Assembly: GCA_937889205.1 (NCBI GenBank)
Contig: CALARN010000161.1
Span: forward strand, 1 to 37,486
Origin: an uncultured bacterium
GTDB lineage: Bacteria; Patescibacteriota; Dojkabacteria; B142; OLB20
Reading direction: 5' to 3'
Length of the DNA stretch: 37,486 nt
Shown: in pieces, positions 24,650-31,395 of the stretch
Layout of the letters: each line of letters begins with the position of its first letter
Position numbering within the stretch: position 1 is the stretch's first letter
Notes under the pieces: model-generated
The model's database searches: none
What the model was told of the DNA's origin: nothing
The model's input: the letters and a program-made list of their open reading frames with translations, nothing else
Translations under genes and position numbers: made by a program

Positions 24650-25855
24650 TCCAGTTATGCTAATGGCTTTTAAAGCGGAGATCAATTGATCGATATCTTC
24701 TGCTGTATTGTAAATTGCTAATGAGGCTCGACAAGACGCTGGCACATTTAGTATCTTTTTGTGAAGTATCTGTGCGCAATGATGACCGGCTCTAATCGCA
24801 ACCTCATCTTGATCTAGAATTTGAGCTAAGTCATGAGGATGCACTTGAGCTAAATTAAAACTGAATACCCCAGATTTATTGGCAATATTATTTGTTCCAT
24901 AAACTGTAAGCGCAGATATCTCTTTCAAACCTTGCATTAATTTTTCTGTTAATTCTTTTTCATGTTGCATGATATTGTCCCAACCAATTTGAGTTATATA
25001 CTTTATGGCTGCGGCAAATCCAATAGCTCCTGCAATATTCGGTGTTCCGGCCTCAAATTTTTCTACACCAGTTGTGTAAGTTGAAAATTGCTCGTTTACT
25101 TCCGCAATCATGCCTCCGCCGGTAAAGAACGGTTCAGCATCAGCAAGCAGTTCTTGCTTTGCATAGATGAATCCGATACCAGTTGGACCATATGCTTTAT
25201 GTGCTGACGCTACTAAAAAATCACAATCCATTGCTTTAACATCAATGGGTTGGTGGACTAGTGACTGAGCTGCATCTATCACGATCTTTGTCTTTGGGCT
25301 ATATTTTCGAGTAATTTTAACAATTTCATTAATAGGATTGATGCTACCTAGAACATTACTTATATGATTAAGTGAGAGTACAGCAATTTTTTCGGTTTTC
25401 AAAATTTCTGTTAAAGCCGTCAAGTTCAGCTCAAGTTCAGTAGTTAAGGGAATATATTTGAGTTGATTGCCATTTGTATTTGCTAGCTGTTGCCAAGGCA
25501 AAATATTGCTATGATGCTCTTGCACAGAGAGCAAAATAACCTCGTCGCTTTTAACGCGCTTTGCAAAATAATATTGAGCTAATAAATTGATACTGGCAGT
25601 AGTACCTGAAGTGAATATTATTTCAGTAGGCTCAGCACTAATAAAGTCAGCGACAACTTCTCTCGAGTTTTCATATGCTATTGTTGCCGCTTCACTAAGT
25701 TTATAGATGCCACGATGAACATTGGCATTGGTTTTGCAGTAGTAGTCGTTAATTGCTGTAATGACGGCTTGTGGTTTTTGAGTCGTGGCCGCATTATCTA
25801 AATATGCTAGTTGAGGATAAGTGTTTAATAATGGAAAGTCTTGGCGGTAATTCAT
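24638..25855 (-). CDS. sufS: Cysteine desulfurase SufS
   Basis: A PLP enzyme that takes sulfur from cysteine for Fe-S cluster assembly. The protein is 405 aa, family length. YLDNAATTQKP opens the fold; QEHHSNILPWQ holds the PLP-stacking His; VIDAAQS the PLP Asp; SAHKAYGPTG the Schiff-base Lys; AIRAGHHCAQ the catalytic Cys of the group II (SufS) loop. It is last in the sufCBDS operon, sharing ATGA with the sufD stop. No sufU or sufE lies beside it, so its sulfur acceptor must be elsewhere or SufB directly. Confidence 0.95.
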   Translation of the reverse strand: MNYRQDFPLLNTYPQLAYLDNAATTQKPQAVITAINDYYCKTNANVHRGIYKLSEAATIAYENSREVVADFISAEPTEIIFTSGTTASINLLAQYYFAKRVKSDEVILLSVQEHHSNILPWQQLANTNGNQLKYIPLTTELELNLTALTEILKTEKIAVLSLNHISNVLGSINPINEIVKITRKYSPKTKIVIDAAQSLVHQPIDVKAMDCDFLVASAHKAYGPTGIGFIYAKQELLADAEPFFTGGGMIAEVNEQFSTYTTGVEKFEAGTPNIAGAIGFAAAIKYITQIGWDNIMQHEKELTEKLMQGLKEISALTVYGTNNIANKSGVFSFNLAQVHPHDLAQILDQDEVAIRAGHHCAQILHKKILNVPASCRASLAIYNTAEDIDQLISALKAISITGLSR

Positions 25856-26334
25856 TTATTTTTACTAATAGCTATCTTAGATATTATATCTGCAGTGAAG
25901 GCTTTTATTAATAGTTTTTCTGCATCTTTTTTAGTAAATCCGTGCATTTGTAAGTAATACATTTGCTCTGCATCTAATTTGCCAATTGTGGCAGCGTGCC
26001 CTGCTTTAACATCTTGCTCTAATATTTCTAATGATGGAATAGCTTGGGCTTTGGCATCATTTGAAATTAATAATACTGCAATTTTTAAATAGCTATCACA
26101 TCGCTTAGCCCCCATTTCAATGCGTAATTTGGGCTCGATTTGGAAACTTGACTCATCAGTCAATACAGCTTTTATAAGTATGCGTGAAGTCAAAAATGGC
26201 CTTTTATGAATTATTTCAAAAGAATTTTTGCAATCAAAATTTTGTGATCCCATGAAAAGTCCTAGGATCTCTGTATCCTCTTTAATTTCGATGTTTTTTA
26301 TTGGTTTGTTAAAGTCTAATATGATAGTTTTCAT
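25852..26334 (-). CDS. sufD: Half-length SufD scaffold protein
   Basis: SufD partners SufB in the SufBC2D Fe-S scaffold. The protein is only 160 aa, against about 400 normally. What is present matches the C-terminal half of SufD: LEILEQDVKAGHAATIG (normally SHGATVG, containing the conserved His) and LDAEQMYYLQMHGFTKKDAEKLLIKAF. The N-terminal half of the beta-helix and the N-terminal helices are absent. The start codon overlaps the sufB TGA (ATGA), so the short form is the real gene and not the remnant of a longer frame. It ends in TGA shared with the sufS ATG. Confidence 0.88.
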   Translation of the reverse strand: MKTIILDFNKPIKNIEIKEDTEILGLFMGSQNFDCKNSFEIIHKRPFLTSRILIKAVLTDESSFQIEPKLRIEMGAKRCDSYLKIAVLLISNDAKAQAIPSLEILEQDVKAGHAATIGKLDAEQMYYLQMHGFTKKDAEKLLIKAFTADIISKIAISKNK

Positions 26335-27779
26335 CCGACTGAGCCCTCCATACTCATATTAATCAGGGCATTAAGTTCTGCAGCGTATTCCATAGGCAAC
26401 TCTTTGACGATGGGCTCGATAAACCCTGAGACTATCATCGCTGAAGCTGAGGCAGCTGTTAACCCATGAGACATTAAATAAAAAAGCTGTTCTTCATTCA
26501 CTTTACTAACACTTGCCTCATGTGCAATTTCGCATTGAGAGGTACTGATTTTATTGGTTGGGTAGGTGTCAGTTTCAGAGATATTATCAAGTATTAATGC
26601 ATCACAGTTTACTTTTACTTTAGCATCTATTGCGTTTTTGGCTACATGCACTAAGCCGCGGTAACTACTGCGACCACCGTTTAAACAGATTGATTTAGAA
26701 TCGATAATACTGGTTGTTCTTGGGGCCAAGTGCACTGCTTTTGCCCCTGCATCTAGTGTCTGATTTTTATTTGCCATGGCAATTGATAAAATTTCGCCAT
26801 GGGCTTCTGGTTCTACTAAGTAAACTGCTGGATATTTCATGGTGACTTTTGATCCGAGGTTGCAATCAACCCATTCCATAATCCCCTTACTATGCACAAT
26901 AGCCCTTTTGGTAACTAAATTATAGACATTGCTGGACCAATTTTGGATTGTGGTATAGCGTACACGGGCATTCTTTTTAACAATGACCTCGACAACTGCT
27001 GCATGTAATGAGTCACTAGAATATACAGGAGCAGTGCAGCCTTCAATGTAATGAATCTCACTACCTTCATCAGCAATTATTAGTGTTCTTTCAAATTGAC
27101 CTAAGTCTTTGCTATTGATACGAAAGTAGGTTTGCAAAGGTATGCGAACTTTAACGCCTTTGGGTACATAAATAAATGTACCACCACTCCATGTTGCTGT
27201 GTTTAATGCAGCGAATTTGTTATCTGATGTAGGTACAATTTTCGAAAAGTATTCTCTAAATAGCTCAGGATATTTTTTATATGCGGCATCGGTATCAAGA
27301 AAAATCACTCCTAGTTTATTAAACTTCTTTTCTAAATTATGATAGACAACCTCTGATTCGTATTGAGTCGCAACTCCAGCTAAGAACTTTCGTTCTGCTT
27401 GGGGAATGCCTAATCTATCGAAAGTCGTTTTAATGGTGTCAGGGACATCATCCCAGCTGTTTTCGTTCCTCTTTGTGGCTCTAACAAAATAGTGGATTTT
27501 ATCAAAATCAATGTCAGTAAGGTCCGCACCCCATTTGGGCATAACTTTACTTAAAAAGACTTTATATGCCTCTAGTCTCTTATTAAGCATCCATTCATCC
27601 TCATGTTTAAGTTCTGAAATTTTACGAATTACTTCTTCATTTAAGCCACTGCCAAGATCTAGGTTAGGGTCTAACTGATCGTGAAAACCATATTTGTTTT
27701 CATAGTCTGCATTTATGCCGGTGAGTAGCCAACTTGCAGAATTCTCTGATTGTGTTAGTTTAGTATTTTTGGTAGCCAT
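26331..27779 (-). CDS. sufB: Fe-S cluster scaffold SufB
   Basis: SufB is the main scaffold on which the SUF system builds Fe-S clusters. The protein is 482 aa, full length. YESEVVYHN in the N-terminal part, GGTFIYVPKGVKV, the beta-helix region with EGCTAPVYSSDSLHAA, and STSQCEIAHEASVSKV with the essential Cys, then EEQLFYLMSHGL. It overlaps sufC by 20 bp and sufD by 4 bp (ATGA), so stoichiometric, coupled translation is likely. The stop is TGA, showing that UGA is not recoded. Confidence 0.96.
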   Translation of the reverse strand: MATKNTKLTQSENSASWLLTGINADYENKYGFHDQLDPNLDLGSGLNEEVIRKISELKHEDEWMLNKRLEAYKVFLSKVMPKWGADLTDIDFDKIHYFVRATKRNENSWDDVPDTIKTTFDRLGIPQAERKFLAGVATQYESEVVYHNLEKKFNKLGVIFLDTDAAYKKYPELFREYFSKIVPTSDNKFAALNTATWSGGTFIYVPKGVKVRIPLQTYFRINSKDLGQFERTLIIADEGSEIHYIEGCTAPVYSSDSLHAAVVEVIVKKNARVRYTTIQNWSSNVYNLVTKRAIVHSKGIMEWVDCNLGSKVTMKYPAVYLVEPEAHGEILSIAMANKNQTLDAGAKAVHLAPRTTSIIDSKSICLNGGRSSYRGLVHVAKNAIDAKVKVNCDALILDNISETDTYPTNKISTSQCEIAHEASVSKVNEEQLFYLMSHGLTAASASAMIVSGFIEPIVKELPMEYAAELNALINMSMEGSVG

Positions 27780-28494
27780 CTTTTTCTATTGTAGCAAGTA
27801 ATTCTGCTTTGCCACTTTTGATTATTTTACCTTGCTTAATAATATGGACTATCTCGGGTTTTATGTAGTCAAAAATCTTATGGTAGTGGGTAATAAGTAG
27901 TATAGTCATTGCTGGGTTAGCCTTTTTAAGTTTAGCTATCCCTGTGAATACAGATTTTAATGCATCAATATCTAAGCCTGAATCTGTTTCATCTAAGATA
28001 GCCAGCTTTGGTTTCAAAATTGCCATCTGTAAAATCTCCATTTTTTTCTTTTCACCTCCAGATAGCCCCTCGTGCAAATTTCTGTCTAATAATGTCTGCT
28101 CAATTTCTAGATTTTTAGCCTGTTCTATTAATAACTGTCTAAATTTGAATACCGGCAATTGTTCTGCCTTAGATTTATTACTATTATAAGCAAGTCTTAA
28201 ATAGTTACGAAAGTTAACCCCTGGGATTTCAGTAGGAGCTTGCATTGCTAAGAAGATACCTAAATGAGCTCGTTCATGTACTGCTAAGTTGGTAATTTCT
28301 ATGCCATTAAATTTAATACTTCCTGACTCTACTTGATAAGCTGGATGTCCAAGTATTACTTTAGCCAAAGTAGATTTACCGCTTCCATTTGGTCCCATTA
28401 AAACAGTTACAGAACCTGCGTCAACTTTAAGATTAATACAGTCTAGAATTGTATGCGAGTCACTTGTGACTACTAGATTTTTTATTTGCAACAT
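27760..28494 (-). CDS. sufC: SUF system ATPase SufC
   Basis: An ABC-type ATPase that drives conformational change in the SufBCD scaffold. The protein is 244 aa. Walker A GPNGSGKST is near residue 34; the SufC-specific LSGGEKKKMEILQM is the ABC signature; Walker B is LAILDETDSGLD. It ends GYQKY inside the start of sufB. First gene of the suf operon. Candidate -10 boxes lie just upstream. Confidence 0.96.
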   Translation of the reverse strand: MLQIKNLVVTSDSHTILDCINLKVDAGSVTVLMGPNGSGKSTLAKVILGHPAYQVESGSIKFNGIEITNLAVHERAHLGIFLAMQAPTEIPGVNFRNYLRLAYNSNKSKAEQLPVFKFRQLLIEQAKNLEIEQTLLDRNLHEGLSGGEKKKMEILQMAILKPKLAILDETDSGLDIDALKSVFTGIAKLKKANPAMTILLITHYHKIFDYIKPEIVHIIKQGKIIKSGKAELLATIEKDGYQKY

Positions 28495-28500
28495 AGAAAT

Positions 28501-28506
28501 ATTGTA
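28501..28506 (-). promoter_or_regulatory. Possible -10 box for the suf operon
   Basis: On the minus strand TACAAT ends 6 nt before the sufC ATG, which would give a leaderless mRNA. Another TACAAT about 25 nt farther upstream (28522-28527) would give a short leader. Neither has a clear -35. Confidence 0.35.
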
Positions 28507-28533
28507 ACGATAACAGCTGTAATTGTATCACAA

Positions 28534-28556
28534 AAGCGGCAGTAAAACTGCCGCTT
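28534..28556 (-). terminator. Terminator after aspS
   Basis: A perfect 10-bp stem, AAGCGGCAGT (28534-28543) with ACTGCCGCTT (28547-28556) around a 3-nt loop. On the minus strand it is followed by TTG after the two T of the stem, so it ends the aspS transcript 20 nt past its stop codon. Confidence 0.8.
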
Positions 28557-28576
28557 AAGCCTTTTAATAAAAGGTT

Positions 28577-30370
28577 TTAGATAAGTATTGGGTTTACCAG
28601 CTCAACAAGATCAGCTGACTGCATAATCACAGATTTAGTGGTATAGCCACAGTTAAAAGCAGCTCTTTTTTCATTAAGTACAGATTTTGCAAAGTAAGCT
28701 GTTAGATTCATCAAGTTAGCAAAAGGTGGTATTGCCCCAACTTCTAGTCCAAACTTAAGCTTGATTGTATCTGCCTTTTCAAATTCAAATTTTTCATTTT
28801 CAATCTTACTAATAGCATCTAAATCTACCTTCTCATTCGCAGGTAAACAAACCATAATGTTTTTACCTGATTTCTTGCCTTTAAGAATGATTGCCTTAAC
28901 TCCTTCTTCTAGTTTAGTTGCTCTAACTTTAGCGGCATCGCTTGAAGTTTGCACAGCTTCATGCTCGACTAATTGGTAATCGAATCCGTTTTTATCTAGG
29001 CGCTTAATAATTTCATGGTGCAATTCATCGCCAAAGAATAGTTTACCTGCTATGCTTACACCTGCAATCCTTTTGGGATCAGAAGGGAATAATGTGCTCT
29101 CGCGAATATTGTCTAGACCTAAGAGCATCATGGTAAATCGTTCCATTCCTAAACCAAAGCCACCATGTTTAGGCATTCCGTATTTGAAGATGGATAAGTA
29201 GTCGCTAAAGCCATTTGGATCCATTCCTTTGAATTTTAAAGAATCTACTAATTCATCATACTGTTCAATTCTTTGACCTCCACTTGCAATTTCAATTTCT
29301 CGACAAAGCAAATCAAAATAGTTGGTAACAGATGGGTCTGCAGCATTTGGTTTGGCATAAAAAGCAGTTTTCACCCTTAAGAAGTTTTCTACAAAAATGA
29401 AATCTGTACCAAATTCCTCTCTGGCATATTTACATAGTTCCCCTTCTGCCATTGGTGATAAGTCTTTTTCATTACGTTCATCGAGACCTGTTCTCTCAAA
29501 CACTAGTTGTAAAGCGTCTCTAAATTTAATTCTAGGAAAGGGTACGTCCATTGGGCATTTAGCCATATTTAAACCGCACTCAGCGATTTCTTTAGCACAC
29601 TCTGTTGTTACTTTATTAACCATATATTTGATGACTTGCTCTTCGTAATCCATCACCTCGTGATAGTCTTCAATAAAGCCCATTTCGAACTCAAATTGGG
29701 TAGCTTCAGTTAAGTGGCGACGCGTATTAGATTTTTCAGCTCTAAAGCATTTCATTAAAGCAAATACTCTTTCATTTACACCCACCATCATCTGCTTATA
29801 AAGCTGTGCGCTTTGTGAAAGCAGGGCTTCGTTATCAAAGTATTGTACTTTAAACATCTCACTGCCACCTTCTGAAGATGCTCCGATAATATTGGGTCCA
29901 AAAAATTCTACAAAGCCTTTTTTTGTTAAAAATTCACGATAAGCAGCAACTAATGTCGCTTGAACTTTGAAGATCGCTTGATATTTTTTGTGTCTTAAGG
30001 TTAAAGGTCGATAATCCAATACTGTTTCTAAACTTGCATTCAAGTTGTCTTTGTTAATTTCTACCGGCCAAGCTTCTGTAACCGCACTAATAACTTCGCA
30101 TTTTAAAGCAATAATTTCATAGCCCTCTTTAGTTGAAGTTGTCTGTTTAACATCACCTGTGATTGAGATTACACTCCCAACTTGTAATTGCTGGATTTCT
30201 TTGAGAAGTTCTGGTGTTTCAATAACAACTTGTACCACACCACTGCGGTCTCTTAATATTACAAACATTAATTTACCTAAATCTCTAATTGTATGGATCC
30301 AGCCTTTCACTAAGGCCTGTGAGCCAATAAGCTGTTTTAAATCTGCGTTAAGAGTTCTTTTCATGAACAT
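28577..30370 (-). CDS. aspS: Archaeal-type aspartyl-tRNA synthetase fused to a YbaK-type deacylase domain
   Basis: Charges tRNA-Asp (possibly also tRNA-Asn) with aspartate. Residues 1-115 are the OB-fold anticodon-binding domain and 130-435 the class II catalytic domain: motif 2 FRAEKSNTRRHLTEATQFE (209-227), IASGGQR (361-367), motif 3 GLGMERFTMMLLGLDNIRE (406-424). There is no bacterial GAD insertion, so this is the archaeal/eukaryal type. His26 replaces the Trp typical of discriminating archaeal enzymes, but Lys81 keeps the other discriminating position, so tRNA specificity is unclear. Residues 444-597 form a YbaK/ProX-type trans-editing domain, with GVKAIIL (Lys492 near the usual catalytic Lys), GLEVGAIPPF (541-550), and a closing NCGYTT/LVELVNP. 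Start ATG 30370 (or 30364). It is controlled by the T-box upstream. Confidence 0.93.
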   Translation of the reverse strand: MFMKRTLNADLKQLIGSQALVKGWIHTIRDLGKLMFVILRDRSGVVQVVIETPELLKEIQQLQVGSVISITGDVKQTTSTKEGYEIIALKCEVISAVTEAWPVEINKDNLNASLETVLDYRPLTLRHKKYQAIFKVQATLVAAYREFLTKKGFVEFFGPNIIGASSEGGSEMFKVQYFDNEALLSQSAQLYKQMMVGVNERVFALMKCFRAEKSNTRRHLTEATQFEFEMGFIEDYHEVMDYEEQVIKYMVNKVTTECAKEIAECGLNMAKCPMDVPFPRIKFRDALQLVFERTGLDERNEKDLSPMAEGELCKYAREEFGTDFIFVENFLRVKTAFYAKPNAADPSVTNYFDLLCREIEIASGGQRIEQYDELVDSLKFKGMDPNGFSDYLSIFKYGMPKHGGFGLGMERFTMMLLGLDNIRESTLFPSDPKRIAGVSIAGKLFFGDELHHEIIKRLDKNGFDYQLVEHEAVQTSSDAAKVRATKLEEGVKAIILKGKKSGKNIMVCLPANEKVDLDAISKIENEKFEFEKADTIKLKFGLEVGAIPPFANLMNLTAYFAKSVLNEKRAAFNCGYTTKSVIMQSADLVELVNPILI

Positions 30371-30382
30371 TTATTAATAAAT

Positions 30383-30592
30383 AAAAAAAGGGTCTTTAAA
30401 AACCGCAATCAACGATCTTTAAGGACCCTGCTATTAAATAATAGCCGGTGGTGCCACCTTCATTTTCTGATAACAAAATCATCAGAACACTTTATTTTTG
30501 TTTAATTGTTGTCACAATTGTTATCGGTCTTTCACAGCTAAAATTTCCGATTCGCTTAATAGATTTTATGCTGATTAGAAAGTTTTTGCAAT
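30383..30592 (-). promoter_or_regulatory. T-box riboswitch (tRNA-Asp type) controlling aspS
   Basis: Read on the minus strand. Stem I (30592-30517): ATTG/CAAT, specifier loop, CTTTC/GAAAG, CAGC/GCTG, TAAAAT/ATTTTA. The specifier loop 3' side, ACCGATAA, holds the Asp codon GAU (30525-30523) followed by a purine. Stem III: TTCTGAT/ATCAGAA (30487-30465). Antiterminator (30460-30421): AAGG, bulge TGGCACC, ACC, a 6-bp hairpin, GGT, CCTT. The bulge's UGGC pairs with the GCCA end of a G73 tRNA, as tRNA-Asp has. Terminator (30429-30383): AGGGTCCTTAAA with TTTAAAGACCCT (one mismatch) then T6, and it uses the same GGGTCCTT strand as the antiterminator. Uncharged tRNA-Asp should therefore allow aspS transcription. 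I do not find the AG bulge and GNUG apical module of long stem I types; the 18-nt terminal loop is unassigned. Confidence 0.85.
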
Positions 30593-30606
30593 AGCATTTA
30601 GTTCTG

Positions 30607-30634
30607 CATATAATTAGAAAAGTAAAATTCTCAA
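30607..30634 (-). promoter_or_regulatory. Candidate promoter for the aspS leader
   Basis: On the minus strand TTGAGA (30634-30629), a 16-bp spacer and TATATG (30612-30607). Start would be near 30600, just ahead of stem I of the T-box, which fits. A closer match (TTGCAA, 17 bp, TAAAAT at 30591-30563) lies inside stem I and would delete its 5' half. Confidence 0.5.
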
Positions 30635-30667
30635 GTTTGTTTTGTTAAAGAGTGGTTTAAATACTGC

Positions 30668-30673
30668 TATAAT
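30668..30673 (+). promoter_or_regulatory. Extended -10 promoter for the PEGA-domain gene
   Basis: TGC followed by TATAAT (TG at 30665-30666, TATAAT at 30668-30673), with TTAAAG at the -35 position. The start would be near 30680, giving a leader of about 14-20 nt. Confidence 0.6.
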
Positions 30674-30699
30674 TTTAGTAATTGAAGTCCTAAGTGGTG

Positions 30700-31386
30700 A
30701 TGTTAAGAAAGATTGTGTCAATAATTGCTCTAGTAATTGGGCTGCTATTATTAGCGGTATGGTCACCATGGCAGAATTGGGATCTTAACATCTTAGAGCT
30801 GGTGGGTATTGAAACAACACAAGACTTTGCTAGTCTTAAAGTTAAGTCTTTAGCCGGAGAAATTGAAATATTCGTAGATGATGAATTGTTGGGGACTGCT
30901 AATGCTGAAGATGTTGACTTTTCAGAGATAACCCCAGTGAGTATTGGCGAGCATACCATAGTACTTAAGAGAAAAGATGATGCAGATAAATATTTCGTAA
31001 TGACTAAAAAGTTGAATTTTGAGCCTGGGGTTGATGTTGTCATTGCTTATGATTTAGGTCCAAATGAATACTTTTCAGAGGGGCATGTGCTTTTTAGTCG
31101 TAAAAACTTCTCTGCTGCCAATGACGTATTACTAAATATTTCGGTTAATCCAGTAGCTGCAAATATTTTTGTTGATGGTATCCAAGTTGGAACTGCTCCT
31201 TTAAATGATATAAAATTGGATGTTACAAAGCAGCACAAATTAAAATTTGAAAAAGTCGGGTTTGATCCTTTAGAGATTACAATTCTACCCGAGAAACAAG
31301 AAGACAGAGATAAGCTAATGGGACTTACACTAGACCTTGAAGTTAATTTATTTGCGCAACCAATTAAGATTCAAACTGCCAATTAG
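30700..31386 (+). CDS. PEGA-domain membrane protein
   Basis: Function unknown; PEGA domains are small beta-sandwich modules on surface or envelope proteins. The protein is 228 aa from ATG 30700; two in-frame GTG codons (30694, 30697) are alternatives. One membrane helix is near the N-terminus (IVSIIALVIGLLLLAVW), so the rest is probably outside the membrane. Two PEGA-like repeats follow, about residues 47-115 (IEIFVDDELLGTA) and 146-215 (NIFVDGIQVGTAPLNDIKL). It is directly upstream of, and probably cotranscribed with, the large SDR/DUF4012 gene. Confidence 0.75.
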   Translation: MLRKIVSIIALVIGLLLLAVWSPWQNWDLNILELVGIETTQDFASLKVKSLAGEIEIFVDDELLGTANAEDVDFSEITPVSIGEHTIVLKRKDDADKYFVMTKKLNFEPGVDVVIAYDLGPNEYFSEGHVLFSRKNFSAANDVLLNISVNPVAANIFVDGIQVGTAPLNDIKLDVTKQHKLKFEKVGFDPLEITILPEKQEDRDKLMGLTLDLEVNLFAQPIKIQTAN

Positions 31387-31395
31387 AAAAATTAA

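Noticed and set aside
25852..26334. Frameshift or truncation as the cause of the short SufD
   Set aside because: The start codon overlaps the sufB stop and no SufD-like sequence is found in other frames upstream, where a full-length SufB runs to its normal end.
24638..27779. Possible UGA recoding (as in Absconditabacteria/Gracilibacteria)
   Set aside because: TGA serves as the stop of sufB and sufD in ATGA overlaps with the next gene, and no gene core contains in-frame TGA, so the standard bacterial code fits.
30506..30521. Hairpin AATTGT-GACA-ACAATT (minus strand) with an Asp codon in its loop, as the T-box specifier
   Set aside because: A specifier in a closed tetraloop is not how T-boxes read anticodons, and the GAU in the internal loop of stem I, followed by a purine, fits better.
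30563..30591. TTGCAA-N17-TAAAAT as the main aspS promoter (minus strand)
   Set aside because: It is a good match, but the same bases form the 5' side of T-box stem I; starting there would remove half the stem. Kept only as an alternative to the TTGAGA/TATATG site upstream.
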